From Zygophlyctis sp. KS116 (taxonomy: Eukaryota > Chytridiomycota), in the NCBI GenBank assembly GCA_054661495.1, contig BAAFSQ010000015.1:1-64000 (forward strand): DNA of 64,000 nt. Direction: 5' to 3'. A model generated the notes under the pieces. The model worked only from the letters and a program-made list of their open reading frames with translations. It was not told the DNA's origin and made no database searches. Positions 1 to 9,820 of this stretch are shown one piece after another. Made by a program: the position numbers and the translations under genes. The stretch's first letter is position 1. Each line of letters opens with the position of its first letter.

Positions 1-1976
1 AATCTTGTCGTTTTCTTTCTTCCAGAGAATATTACTGGGATACAGGTCCATATGGATCACATTGCACTTGTGCATGGAATCTAAGATCCTTTTCATTTCA
101 GCCAGAAAACTATTAAAAAGCCTTTCTTCCAAAGGAAATCCCATTGAGTAACCTACCAACTTTGGATATATTACACAACCGTTATATCCATTCTTCTCTT
201 GCTCCAGAGAACTGTAAGCCAAAGGCTTGACAGCTTCAGGAACCTCCTTCAGCGCCTCGTATATTTTCCACATGTAATAAAGAGATTTATCCTCGTCGTC
301 AAAACGGAAAAAAATGTCCTTTCTTTCTTTCAGATGATAGATATTGATGCTCAAGCACAAATCCATTTCCTTTTGCATAAAAGATTTGACTGTGGATCTT
401 AACAATGAATTAATCTTCCCGGCCACTTCCCTACAAAATCTTTTCAAGGCTGTCAAATGAACAGAGACTTTATCCAAATATATGCTGGCATCTAAAATAC
501 CACTGGTTAAATAAAGTACAGGTAAAGAAGGCTTCAATAGAGTGACCCAACCAAACTGATAAAGATTTCCATTTGTTAAAACAAGAGGAACTCCACATTC
601 TTCAGCCGGTATTCCTAGCTTAAGATGGCTCATTATAATATTGCTACCTAATGCAAAAGCTTGTCCAATTTTTTCTAAGGGCGAAACAGTTGTATCGATT
701 AGTTCTATAACAGCTAACCCAATCGTAGATAACGTTTCATTATTTTGAGCAGAATAAACACACATAAGATCCGGCGAAGATTCTTTAGTTGCATGCCCAA
801 AGGTTGCATTGACTTCAGCCGACGGAGTTTGACAAATCACTTTCAAAAGAGGAGATGAACCGTCTTCAAGATATTCAACAAGAGCTTTTCCTGTGATTCT
901 TTCAACAGTTCTTGCTGGAAACCGCGGAGCCAAAATTAAAACATTTTTATATTCCTTGACATTACTTTTAATAGTTTCAGGAACTTTCAGCGGAGCTAAA
1001 CCAAATAAAAGACCAGTTTTAATTGCAACAGCAGCAGCATTGTCTACATCTCTGGTATTGATGGCATCTTTCACAATCTTTGGAAGATTAAAAGTAAAAG
1101 GGAAAATGCCATTATATCCACAGTTTCCCATCATGGTCATTTTTGATCCAGTAAAAGCCGAAGCAAGGCGTGGTTTTGATTTCAAAAGTAGCAATCTTTT
1201 CTTCTCTGTTTCATATAACTCTGATGGACTGATTGGGACAACAACAATAAGTGAATCCTCTTCACTTTCTCCCAGACTGCCAAGCTTGCAAGAAGCCTTT
1301 AGTGGATCTTCCTTTGTCTAAGATCATACCATGATTTACCTTTTCTTCTTCTGAATTTCTCTTATCAAATGAGTCCTTGTTCTTAAAGACTTTGAGATCC
1401 GAAGGACTAACACCCTTCAAATGACTATCAGAGTACTTGATTTTGACAGCATCCTTTAACTGGTCAATAGCAGCTGATCGAGGAAGTGAAACAGAACTAG
1501 CACTGGTGCCGCTATAAGGATTCCCAGTGTGGGAGTCATAGAGATGAAACCAAACTAATTCTGAAATATCAAGTTTTAGTTTTTTCAGTTGAGGTCCTTG
1601 TTCTTCAGTCAAATCGATTGGTACAACAACAATAAGAGAATTCTCTTCAGTTTCTCCCAGACCGTCCACCTTGCAAGAAGCCAGTAGTGGCTCTTCCTTT
1701 GTCTAAGATCATGTCATGATTTACCTTTTCTTCTTCTAAATTTCTCTTATCAAATGAGCCCTTGTTCTTAAAGACCAGGAGATCAGAAGGACTAACACCT
1801 TTCAAATGATTATCAGAGTTCTTCTTTTTGACAGCTTTACAAAAGTGTGCAATCATTGGAACAAACATTGGAATTTTCACTGAAGAGCGCCGGACAAAAG
1901 TAGCACTAGTTCCCTTGTATGGCAGACCGGTAGAAGAATCATAGAGATGATACCAAATTCGACCATCATTTGACAT
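1..1976 (-). CDS. Crinkler (CRN)-like effector protein with two tandem header domains and a kinase-like region; 3' end cut by window edge
   Basis: Three reading frames on the minus strand join when two 22-nt introns (1703-1724 and 1318-1339, both GTAAATCATG...CTTAG) are removed. The protein starts at 1976 (MSNDGRIWYHLYDS). It carries two similar CRN-header-like units, each with a WxHLYDSxTG start, an LKGVSPSDLxVFKN core and an end of the type SLIVVVPI that resembles the CRN header closing motif. The two units share the intron position and flanks, so they are a tandem duplication of an exon-intron unit. The C-terminal half contains a kinase-type catalytic loop, VIHMDLYPSNILW (about 15-55). In known CRN families (oomycetes, chytrids, Rozella, Rhizophagus) the header is linked to secretion or trafficking and the variable C-terminus, often kinase- or nuclease-like, acts in the host. 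No classical signal peptide is evident, which is common for CRNs. Function and host role are inferred; family assignment rests on motif recognition. Confidence 0.68.
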
Positions 1977-2621
1977 TCTCCTTTTTGAATGATTCAAGAA
2001 TTTTACGCCTCTTGCTGCGGAGACCATTTGCAAACCACATTTGGGTCCAGGAAATGTTCAGATCGACAAGTCCCAAAATATGGTTCTTATCAGCAATATA
2101 TAAAATGATATCGGAGATGCTTTAAGATATCTTGATACCATTAAATACTTATTCATATCGGTATTATGTCAGAGCAAATGTTTTTGTCGTTTCAAATACC
2201 ATTCAGTTGGGGTTATTAGCTAAACAGGGCAATATATTCTTGATGGATTCCTTAATACAGCAGTAAGTAATCTTGAATCTGGCGAAATATCAAAATATCA
2301 AGTAAGTGATGCCCCTGTCCATTTTATCAGCAATACTTGCTGCCATCGATCTAAATGAGCAAGATTGCGATCAAAATAACAGATCACAAATGAGTTTGAA
2401 GAAAAGGGAATATAATCACATTTGGATCAAACTGGAAATGTACTCTCACACATTAGCCCATATCTGTTCCTGTAAAGTATTGAGTCATAGAGGTGAAATT
2501 AAATACGATCATAGAATGAATTTGACATTTTTAAAACCGGGGCTTGCAATCGATAATTTATAATCTCAAACAAATTCCTAAAACTAAAATTGTGCCACAA
2601 CATCCTTGAAGAAAATGTAAA
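1977..2621. other. 645-bp gap without a supportable gene
   Basis: The stretch lies between the CRN start and the TOM20 stop, both on the minus strand. The longest open frame (plus strand, 2309-2563) has no recognisable domain, no usual intron pattern and no homologous look. It is the largest gene-free gap in the window and probably holds the CRN promoter or decayed sequence. Confidence 0.4.
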
Positions 2622-3120
2622 TCATTCTACACCTTCAATCTCTTCAACCTTTGCGGCTTCTTTTCCCATTTCTTCCTTTAATTTGTCTACAATCAATCCC
2701 ATTACTACAGGAGGAAGCGATTGTGAGAGTATTTCAAATAATCCTTGTGCCTACATAATAAATCTAAAAAGTACTTACCCGAGCACCCATATGTTTCAAA
2801 GCTCTACAAAAGCAAATTGCAGCTGCTTCATATGCATCAGGACCATTCTGTAATAATCTTTCTCCCATTTGTAGATGTTGCATAAGATAAGCCTCTCTTT
2901 CAGCATCAGTAACTGGATCAGGCATTTCCAGGATTTCAGGAATATAATCCTTTTTACGACTTTCTCTTCTTTCTCTAATCATTGAAGCAGCCTTCTTTTT
3001 TTGATCTTTTAAATAGACTTGAAAGTCTTCATCATTTCTCCTCTTGTAATCAAAATAAACACAATAACTTCCGAAAGCCAATGCACTTCCCAGTCCAATC
3101 AAGTAATTTAATTGCGTCAT
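2622..3120 (-). CDS. TOM20: Mitochondrial import receptor subunit TOM20
   Basis: Two exons joined by removal of a 28-nt intron (2751-2778) give 156 residues. The start at 3120 (MTQLNYLIGLGSALAF) yields the expected N-terminal transmembrane anchor followed by a basic stretch (DYKRRND). A lysine/arginine-rich linker follows, then a TPR-like segment (ERLLQNGPDAYEAAAICFCRALKH), and the spliced tail continues with the LPPVVMGLIVDKL segment typical of MAS20/TOM20. TOM20 sits in the mitochondrial outer membrane and recognises presequences of incoming proteins for the TOM complex. Length matches the family (about 145-190). Unspliced, the frame would stop at 2764, so the intron is required. Confidence 0.88.
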
Positions 3121-3193
3121 AAATTTTTTCAAACTTTTTAAAATTTTTAAAACCTCGAATGTTTGTGTCAGAGTCTGGGTCAATTTTGAAACA

Positions 3194-3835
3194 TCAACAA
3201 AAACTATTTAGACACTCTATACAATTCCCATCCTTTGAATTACTGTAATACTTTTCAGCACAATATACATGTAGTACACTTGTACAAGAGTCTGATTTAC
3301 ATTTTTTATACTTGAATAATACAATTTCTTCACATAAACTACAAAATATTAGTTTATCTTCATATTCATTCATTAAAAAAGATCCCAATTCAAATACAGT
3401 TTTTGGACCTAGACTATATTTTCCATCTTGTACACTTAACCAACCTTGCATAGTCCAATTATTTAAACATTTTTCACCATCTCTTTTTGGTAATTTACAT
3501 AGAGATAGTGCATTTGTAGAAGAATATATAAATTCTGAATTTACAATTTCATGAATAATTTCTTTAAAAAAAGAAATTTCATTTTCCTTGAGAAAAGTTG
3601 CAGATTTTGCAATTTCATCTCCCAAAGTATTTACTAGTAAAATCTGTAATTTTCCAGTTAAAGGATTTGTTTTTTCTAGTATTTCTAGAGAAATAAAGTC
3701 CAAGTCCTTGTTCAAGTTGGAAATCATTTGTTTAAAAGGTTCCTGTATTCCTATTTTAGAATGCAAGTCTTGGGCTTCAGACATATCCATGAAATTGTGT
3801 CTAGAAACTAAACACGACAGAAAATACGACGACAT
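3194..3835 (-). CDS. NSE1: SMC5-SMC6 complex subunit NSE1
   Basis: Single-exon frame of 213 residues. The N-terminal half is helical, as in the Nse1 winged-helix part that binds Nse3. The C-terminus is a RING-like variant: FCSLCEEIVLF...CKSDSCTSVLHVYC...CIECL, with the cysteine/histidine spacing of the Nse1 family. NSE1 acts in the nuclear SMC5/6 complex in DNA repair and has ubiquitin-ligase-related function together with NSE3/MAGE. The first Met at 3835 is taken; Met16 or Met18 are also possible starts because the family core begins close to residue 20. It ends 74 bp upstream of TOM20 on the same strand. Confidence 0.85.
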   Translation of the reverse strand: MSSYFLSCLVSRHNFMDMSEAQDLHSKIGIQEPFKQMISNLNKDLDFISLEILEKTNPLTGKLQILLVNTLGDEIAKSATFLKENEISFFKEIIHEIVNSEFIYSSTNALSLCKLPKRDGEKCLNNWTMQGWLSVQDGKYSLGPKTVFELGSFLMNEYEDKLIFCSLCEEIVLFKYKKCKSDSCTSVLHVYCAEKYYSNSKDGNCIECLNSFC

Positions 3836-4007
3836 TTTTAAACATAGCCCTTCTTTTCAACCCTTGATTGCCTTATTAGAAGCCTGACGAGAGTATTTCT
3901 TTCAACCCTTCATATCTAAAAGTCAAATGATGATATTTATCAGATACTCTTGAAAATGCAATGGGTCTCAACCCTTGTATTTAATGAGATATAAATGTAT
4001 CTGATGA

Positions 4008-6039
4008 CTAGATATATCTACTCAGATTCTTAATTAAATCGGACCTCTGAATTGTAGACTTTTCTCCATTGTCTCCTCCAAAGGCTCCTAGTAATAATAT
4101 TTGAATTTCTTGTTGGGATTTGTTTGTATATGTTTTCTGAAACAATTCTCTTGTTTCCTGAAAAGTAATTGTACCACTTTTAAAACTGGTTTGAATTGAC
4201 AATAATTTTGCTTGAGATGTTTCTAATTCTTGCAAGAGAATAGTATTAACAAAAGATCCATCATTTGAAAATATTTCATCAATAGTATTCCCATGCAATG
4301 ATTGCTCTAAAGCTTTTAAATTTGATACAGTCTTTTTAGACCAAATAGAAGACTTTTTCATAAAGGAAAAGAATTGGCTAGCTTCAACAAAGCCATGATT
4401 CTCTCCATAATGTAATGTCTTATCGGCCTCTATGAATAATGATTTGACTTTTGAAATAGCAGACTCTAACTGATAATAGACAGATTTGTCCCAGATTCCC
4501 ATAAAGATTTTACTAAAGGTATTCAGGATTGCAATGCTAGGAGAATAATGATTGGAATAAAATAGAATATTTACACCCCATTCTAATACTGCCTCTTTAG
4601 ATCCAAATCTCTTTTTCAAGTATAAGTGGAAATAATCTGACAAGGCAATGTCTTTTCCCCTGTTTTTAGGTAAATTGTCAAAGTTCTTTTTTCCATAAAG
4701 TACATTATTTACAAATTCGATTGTTTGATAGATTGATAGATTTCTATTACAAAGCTTACCATTAAATCTATATTTTAATAAATTTGGATGATTACTTTAA
4801 ATACTTTGGCAAATCTATTCCTACTGTAGTTGAATCACGCCAAAAGTTTTCTAGACTGTTATTTACTCTAAAGATTAATCACAAATCAAATGAATACCGT
4901 TTCAAATCAATTTCTGATCCTAAAGATTTCTTTTTGGAATCCAAAGAATATATTTCTCCTATTGAGTTTTTTGTGCTTTCAGCTACTTTTTTCAACTATA
5001 AATCAGAAAAATCTTAAAAAACCTTTGGAATCTCCAACATAATATTTGAAATGACTTCATTGTAACAGAGTCCTTTTAGAGATATTTCATATTCTCTTAT
5101 GCTGAATGGAACTTGAGATTGAATATATTGCCAATCTGGAAATCTTTCAGGTTCAATACTTGCCATTTCTTTTACCAATTCTACTTTTTCAAGTTTTAAT
5201 TCGTCGATTTTTTCGTTTAAATTCTGAATTATTGATTTCAATTCTGAATTTTTCTCTTGAGAGTCTGATAATTGATTTTTTACTGAATTTAATACTTCCG
5301 GGTTTATCGATTGCTCGTTCTGTTCCATTAATCCTTGTAGATCCTTTGATAAATTAGAAATTTTCTTATTTGATATTGTTATAATGTCTTGTAATTTTTC
5401 TATTTCTTTCTCCTTTTTGATTAATTCTTCTTTTTGTGAATTTTCTACTTTTGAAATATCAACTGGCATATTTATCAATTCGTGATTTTTCTCCTTGAGT
5501 GCATTATTTTCTTTGAGTAAGATTGAAATTTCTGATTCAAAAGATTGTATTTTTAGCGTGAAGATGGCGTGTTGGTCCCGAAGAAATTGGTTTTCTGTTT
5601 TAAATTTCACTAAAAATTCATCCAGTTCCAATGACTGCTGATTTAATTCCTGGAGATTCTGTAATTTCATGATTGCCAATTTCCCCTTTAGTGGCTCTAG
5701 ACTTGAAACTTTTTCCTCTAAACGTGATATTGTCAATTCATATTCGTTCTTGACTTGAGATAAAATGCTTGAGTATGTTTTAAACTCTTGAATAAAGTAA
5801 TCAAACACCTGACGGTATATATCAATTTTAGATTCGGTGCCCTTTGAGAGTATTGTTTCAGCTCGTATGAAATCCGTTAAAAATTCTAAAAACTTTTTGC
5901 GACACAGAGTTCCAGCTAAACCGCCTTTGAATGACGGTGATATTCCTGATGAGATCGGGCCAGATGCAGACGCCCTAGATATACTTGCTCTAGATATAGA
6001 TGCGCGCGATGTAGATATAAATGCGTCTGATCCGGCCAT
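4008..6039 (-). CDS. TSNAXIP1-like flagellum/testis-type coiled-coil protein
   Basis: Four exons on the minus strand (5023-6039, 4898-4995, 4805-4867, 4008-4767) join in frame after removal of introns of 27, 30 and 37 nt, giving 645 residues; human TSNAXIP1 is similar in size. After a low-complexity start with repeated SRAS units, residues about 45-115 fit the TSNAXIP1 N-terminal domain (IYRQVFDYFIQEFKTYSSIL, then KNEYE). A long coiled coil follows. The last third has the family's second conserved block, with a GIDLPKF...CNRNLS segment and a downstream DYFHLYLKKRFG helix. TSNAXIP1 relatives are found mainly in flagellated eukaryotes and are linked to cilia or sperm; molecular function is poorly known. 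The splicing model explains why open frames on both strands at 4766-5017 lack start codons. Confidence 0.75.
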
Positions 6040-6083
6040 TTGTTAATCGATTTTGGTCGGAAATCTACTGAAAAACGCGCAAT

Positions 6084-8670
6084 TCACGCGCCGGCGATTT
6101 GTACCTGCAAGAGCCGCATATTTTCTGATCTAAAAGCTATGCCTGATATCGCCCTTTCAATTCCTCGACGCAGATATTTGTAAATATTAGGTTCTGTAGA
6201 ATTTGGAATGTCCCATGATCGACCATTTGTTTCTGAAATCAAATACTGTAATTCATGCAATTGATTGGGGTCTTGCGCAAACTTTGATACCAACAATTTG
6301 ATATTTTGTCCGCTGATATTTTCCAGATTTGAAGGAAAATCGTTTTTGGCAAAATTACAAACCAGCCTGTAAGTAACAGGTGAATAAAAGATGAAATAAC
6401 CCAAGTATAAACTACGATCAGAAACTGAAAGATTCCGTTGAATCAAGGAAAATACCCGCTTTTGATGAATAGGAAATTGGGAAAATATTAATGCTTTCAA
6501 ACGATCTCCTGGATAAATTGAGTTTAAGGCCCAAACCATTTCGAAACTTTCTTCATCCTTCATTGCGGAATAGTAAATTGCATCAAAGTAATCAGGATTT
6601 ACATTTATCGGCTCTGAAGTATTCCAGCTGAAAAATACGTTCCGAGAGGCTTTGATGTAATCAGCAGATTCAGTTAAAACGCCTAAAAACATGATTGTAG
6701 ATTCAGGCCATTTTTGTCCTAAGAGTGGTAATTTATCCCGCACCTTTTCCTTAAATTTTTGAAAGGTTGGGTGTAAATTTAGAATTCCTTCTAGTTGGAA
6801 CCATAACTTCAAAACTGTTTTCCAAACGGTTGCAGATGTTTCATTCTTTAGAATATCTAAAGATTTAATTGCATCGTTCCACGCTGACTGAAGGGATAAT
6901 GACAATTGGAATGATTGATAAATAAAATGAGCCTTTTCAAAATCGCTAAACATGCGATTGTTTTGAGATATTATAGATGCTAAATCACCAAAATAACTTC
7001 CATAGTGCGTGTAATAAAACCCTCCAGTGTCTGCATTTATCAAGAATCGGTAATAAGCCGGAATAGACAATTCCATGTTTTCGTCATCTAAAATTAAATT
7101 CATTAATTTAAAAGATTTGATGGATCCATTAAGATGTGTATCAAAAAGTTTTATGGAAATAGATATATTCCACAAAGAGTTCGATGCCTTATTTAGGAGA
7201 TTGAATCTCTTTTGAGTCAGCATAATTTTAATTCTATCCTTTTCAACAACTTTTGTCGAGACGTAAACAACTGGAAATCCGGGCTGGTATATCCACGATT
7301 TGATGTGACCTGAAACTTCATTTCCTAGGATATCAAGTAAATCTTTAGTCATTGCATTACTAAACGTATATCTGCTCAAATATATCCTTAATTTCTGACA
7401 AAATTTTCGGCAAATATTAACAAATCGGGTCCCATCCATAAACTTTGAGATCATTGAAAGAATAACTGCTCCTTTGTTATAAGTTACATCATCAAATAAA
7501 TTTGTCGGTGTGTTATCATCACTCCCAAGTACTGCATGTGTGAACCAAGATGAATCTGCTTCAAAGGCAATAACAAATTCGTTAATATAAAACATACTTT
7601 CAGTATCCTTAAAGTATTCTGTAACGCTATGATACTGTAAATACTCTGCAAATCCTTCATTTAACCACAAATCTGACCATTTTCCCATTGTAACAATATC
7701 TCCCAACCATTGATGAGCTATTTCATGGGATAGAAGAGTAGAAATATAAAACAGATCATCAGTAGACGAGTATTTGTTTATAGAAAATCTCTTGTTTTCA
7801 ATTGTTACTAGTCCGAAGTTTTCCATTCCCTCGACTAATATTATTAAAGAAATTTACCAGTATAGTCCGGAACTGGAAAAATATCCAGTTTTGAATTCGG
7901 ATACTTTATATCAAACATTTTCTGAAAATATATTAAGCTTGATTGGGAAACATTCAGCGCATACTTGGAACCATAAGAATCTTCTCCAAGATAAAAGACA
8001 CGAACAATTGGAGTAGAGTCTGACGATACAAAAGAAGACTTTCCTATTGCCCTATGATATTATTCTACTTTAATTACCATGCCGCTAGATATGTAGATAA
8101 TTTGGGTGTCTTTAGAAAGCGAAATAATCGCCTATTGCCCAATTGTTTGATTATATCCACATCCATATTTGAGATTACATAATAAGGCTCTTCAACGCTT
8201 ATTTCTATTTCAAAAGATCCTTTCAATGCAGGATCATCAAAACAAGGAAATACTGAATGAGCGCCATGAGATTCAAATTGAGTTATTGCAATTAATTCAT
8301 TGAGAACTGTACTTGAATAAAACCCAATTGTATCGTTTCTATCAATCTGTCCATTGAAAGTTATATATATAGTAGCTTCCTCCAGAGGATATAACGGCTC
8401 TCTCAAGTTGATCATTAATTGGTGCCGAGTCCTTGTGTAATGCAACTGAAAGACAAATGTACTATTTTCAACACTTGCATAATCCACTTGATTTAAAGAA
8501 TCTAAAATAATAACATTTGTTTGCTCAGTAGCAGTGACTTTAATACTAACATTTCCTGTATAATAGTAATTAAGCAGCTTCACATCTAGCCGTAAACTAT
8601 ATTCTGATGGAATTATTAAAGACTTCAAGCATAAAAAGCGTATAATATAGTATATAATTCGCATAAACAT
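6084..8670 (-). CDS. M1-family zinc aminopeptidase (aminopeptidase N/ERAP type)
   Basis: Three exons (8078-8670, 7858-8051, 6084-7834) joined across 26- and 23-nt introns give 845 residues. The start is hydrophobic (RIIYYIIRFLCLKSLI), consistent with a signal peptide or signal anchor, followed by the M1 N-terminal beta domain. The second splice creates the exopeptidase motif EGMENFGL (GxMEN). Zinc-binding HEIAHQW...NEGFAEY follows about 45 residues later, so His, His and Glu ligands and the catalytic Glu are intact. The rest matches the ERAP1-like C-terminal helical domain. The enzyme should cleave N-terminal residues from peptides in the secretory pathway or at the surface. Its start codon directly follows the CutC stop codon in the same frame (see findings). 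Confidence 0.9.
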
Positions 8671-9434
8671 TTAAAGATCAGACACAATTTGAGATATTAC
8701 CTCTCCGTCCGACACTACAACTTGGAATTCTGGTGTTAAAATCGCCGTTCCCATATAAACTCTTGGATTTCTATACTTCATTTCTGATTGTAATACTTTT
8801 GGAATTGCCATATGAATCTCCTTGACTTTACATTTATCAAGTATTCTCTTTACATTACCAGGAGTTATTCCCCCACCTGGTAAAATTTGGACCCGATCAT
8901 TTGCAACTTTTACCAATTCTTGAATAACATCAAGACCTTCTAAAGCAGAACTTTCACTTCCAGATGTAAGAATACGCTTAATTCCTCCAATACTAATTAA
9001 AGTCTCTAAACTTTTGATTAAATCTTTAGAAACATCAAAAGCTCTATGAAACGTAACAGCCATTGGTCTTGCTAATTCCACACATTCTCTAGTTCTTTGT
9101 ACATCAATTTCACCATCTAAAGTTAAAAATCCCAATACAATTCTAAATCTTTAATAAATCAAAAATACCCAGGAACACCAACTTGTTTAGCAAAGGCAAT
9201 ATCAGCCTTTATTATTTCATACTCTAAATCCGAATAATAAAAGTCCCCTCCTCTCGGTCTTATCATGACATGAAATGGAATTCTTAGACATTTCTTTGCA
9301 GCGATGATAGTTCCAGCTGAAGGAGTGGTGCCACCTTGTAGTAAATTATCACAAAGCTCAATCCCATGAGCACCAGACTCTTGTGCTATAATCGCACTTG
9401 TTAAATTCTCTACACAAACTTCTAAAAGAACCAT
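8671..9434 (-). CDS. cutC: CutC family protein (copper homeostasis)
   Basis: Two exons (9169-9434 and 8671-9142) joined across a 26-nt intron give 245 residues, the usual CutC length. Landmarks are MVLLEVCVENLTSA at the start, GAHGIELCDNLLQGGTTPS, HVMIRPRGGDF, the junction GVPGIVLGFLTLDG, TFHRAFD and LPGGGITPGN. CutC is a TIM-barrel protein conserved from bacteria to humans and connected to copper tolerance; its biochemical role is still debated. The gene lies between YAE1 and the aminopeptidase on the same strand. Confidence 0.9.
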
Positions 9435-9467
9435 TAATTTATTCCAATTATTCAGGCTTATGATGAC

Positions 9468-9721
9468 CTAACAGACTGCCGATTCTCTTCCTTTGAGTAT
9501 ATGCACTTTTAAAGAATCATTGTAGCCTTGCAATACTCCCCTTTCAAACTCTTCTTGAAGACCGTCATTCTGATGATCAATGCCATCAAGGTAACCAATC
9601 TAAAATAAATTATTGAAATCACCTTGTAATGCTGTAATGCAATTTTTTTAACTTCATTGTCAGTCAATCTGCATTCATATGATCTTGAATCTGCATCATG
9701 GTCCCATACATCAGTATTCAT
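9468..9721 (-). CDS. YAE1: YAE1-domain protein (deca-GX3 motif)
   Basis: Two exons (9623-9721 and 9468-9599) joined across a 23-nt intron (GTGATT...TTTTAG) give 76 residues. The splice creates the diagnostic series HYKIGYLDGIDHQ...LQEEFERGVLQGY, the G-x3-G repeat of Yae1/Lto1 proteins. Yeast Yae1 with Lto1 loads the iron-sulfur protein Rli1/ABCE1 using the CIA machinery, so a role in ribosome-related Fe-S assembly is likely. The protein is shorter than yeast Yae1 (141 residues) because little lies outside the motif. A divergent promoter of about 100 bp is shared with the GT61 gene. Confidence 0.75.
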
Positions 9722-9820
9722 ACTACAAGTGTTGTGGTCTAGTCCTGAGCAGATTTGTTAATTTAGGCGTCTGGGTTAAACTGAGAATTTAAGTAAGTTG
9801 ATGCAAATTAATGACTAGAT

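Noticed and set aside
199-1321. Plus-strand frames at 199-402 and 893-1321
   Set aside because: Antisense to the CRN coding sequence; no start context or domain.
2309-2563. Plus-strand ORF of 84 codons upstream of the CRN gene
   Set aside because: No domain, low-complexity look, no supporting splice signals; kept only as gap description.
4744-4759. Apparent 16-nt intron GTAAGC...AATAG on the minus strand
   Set aside because: Reading straight through keeps the frame and matches the conserved CNRNLS block; removing it creates a stop.
4766-5017. Plus-strand open frame of about 80 codons
   Set aside because: It has no ATG and overlaps two exons and three introns of the TSNAXIP1-like gene on the other strand, which form a convincing protein after splicing.
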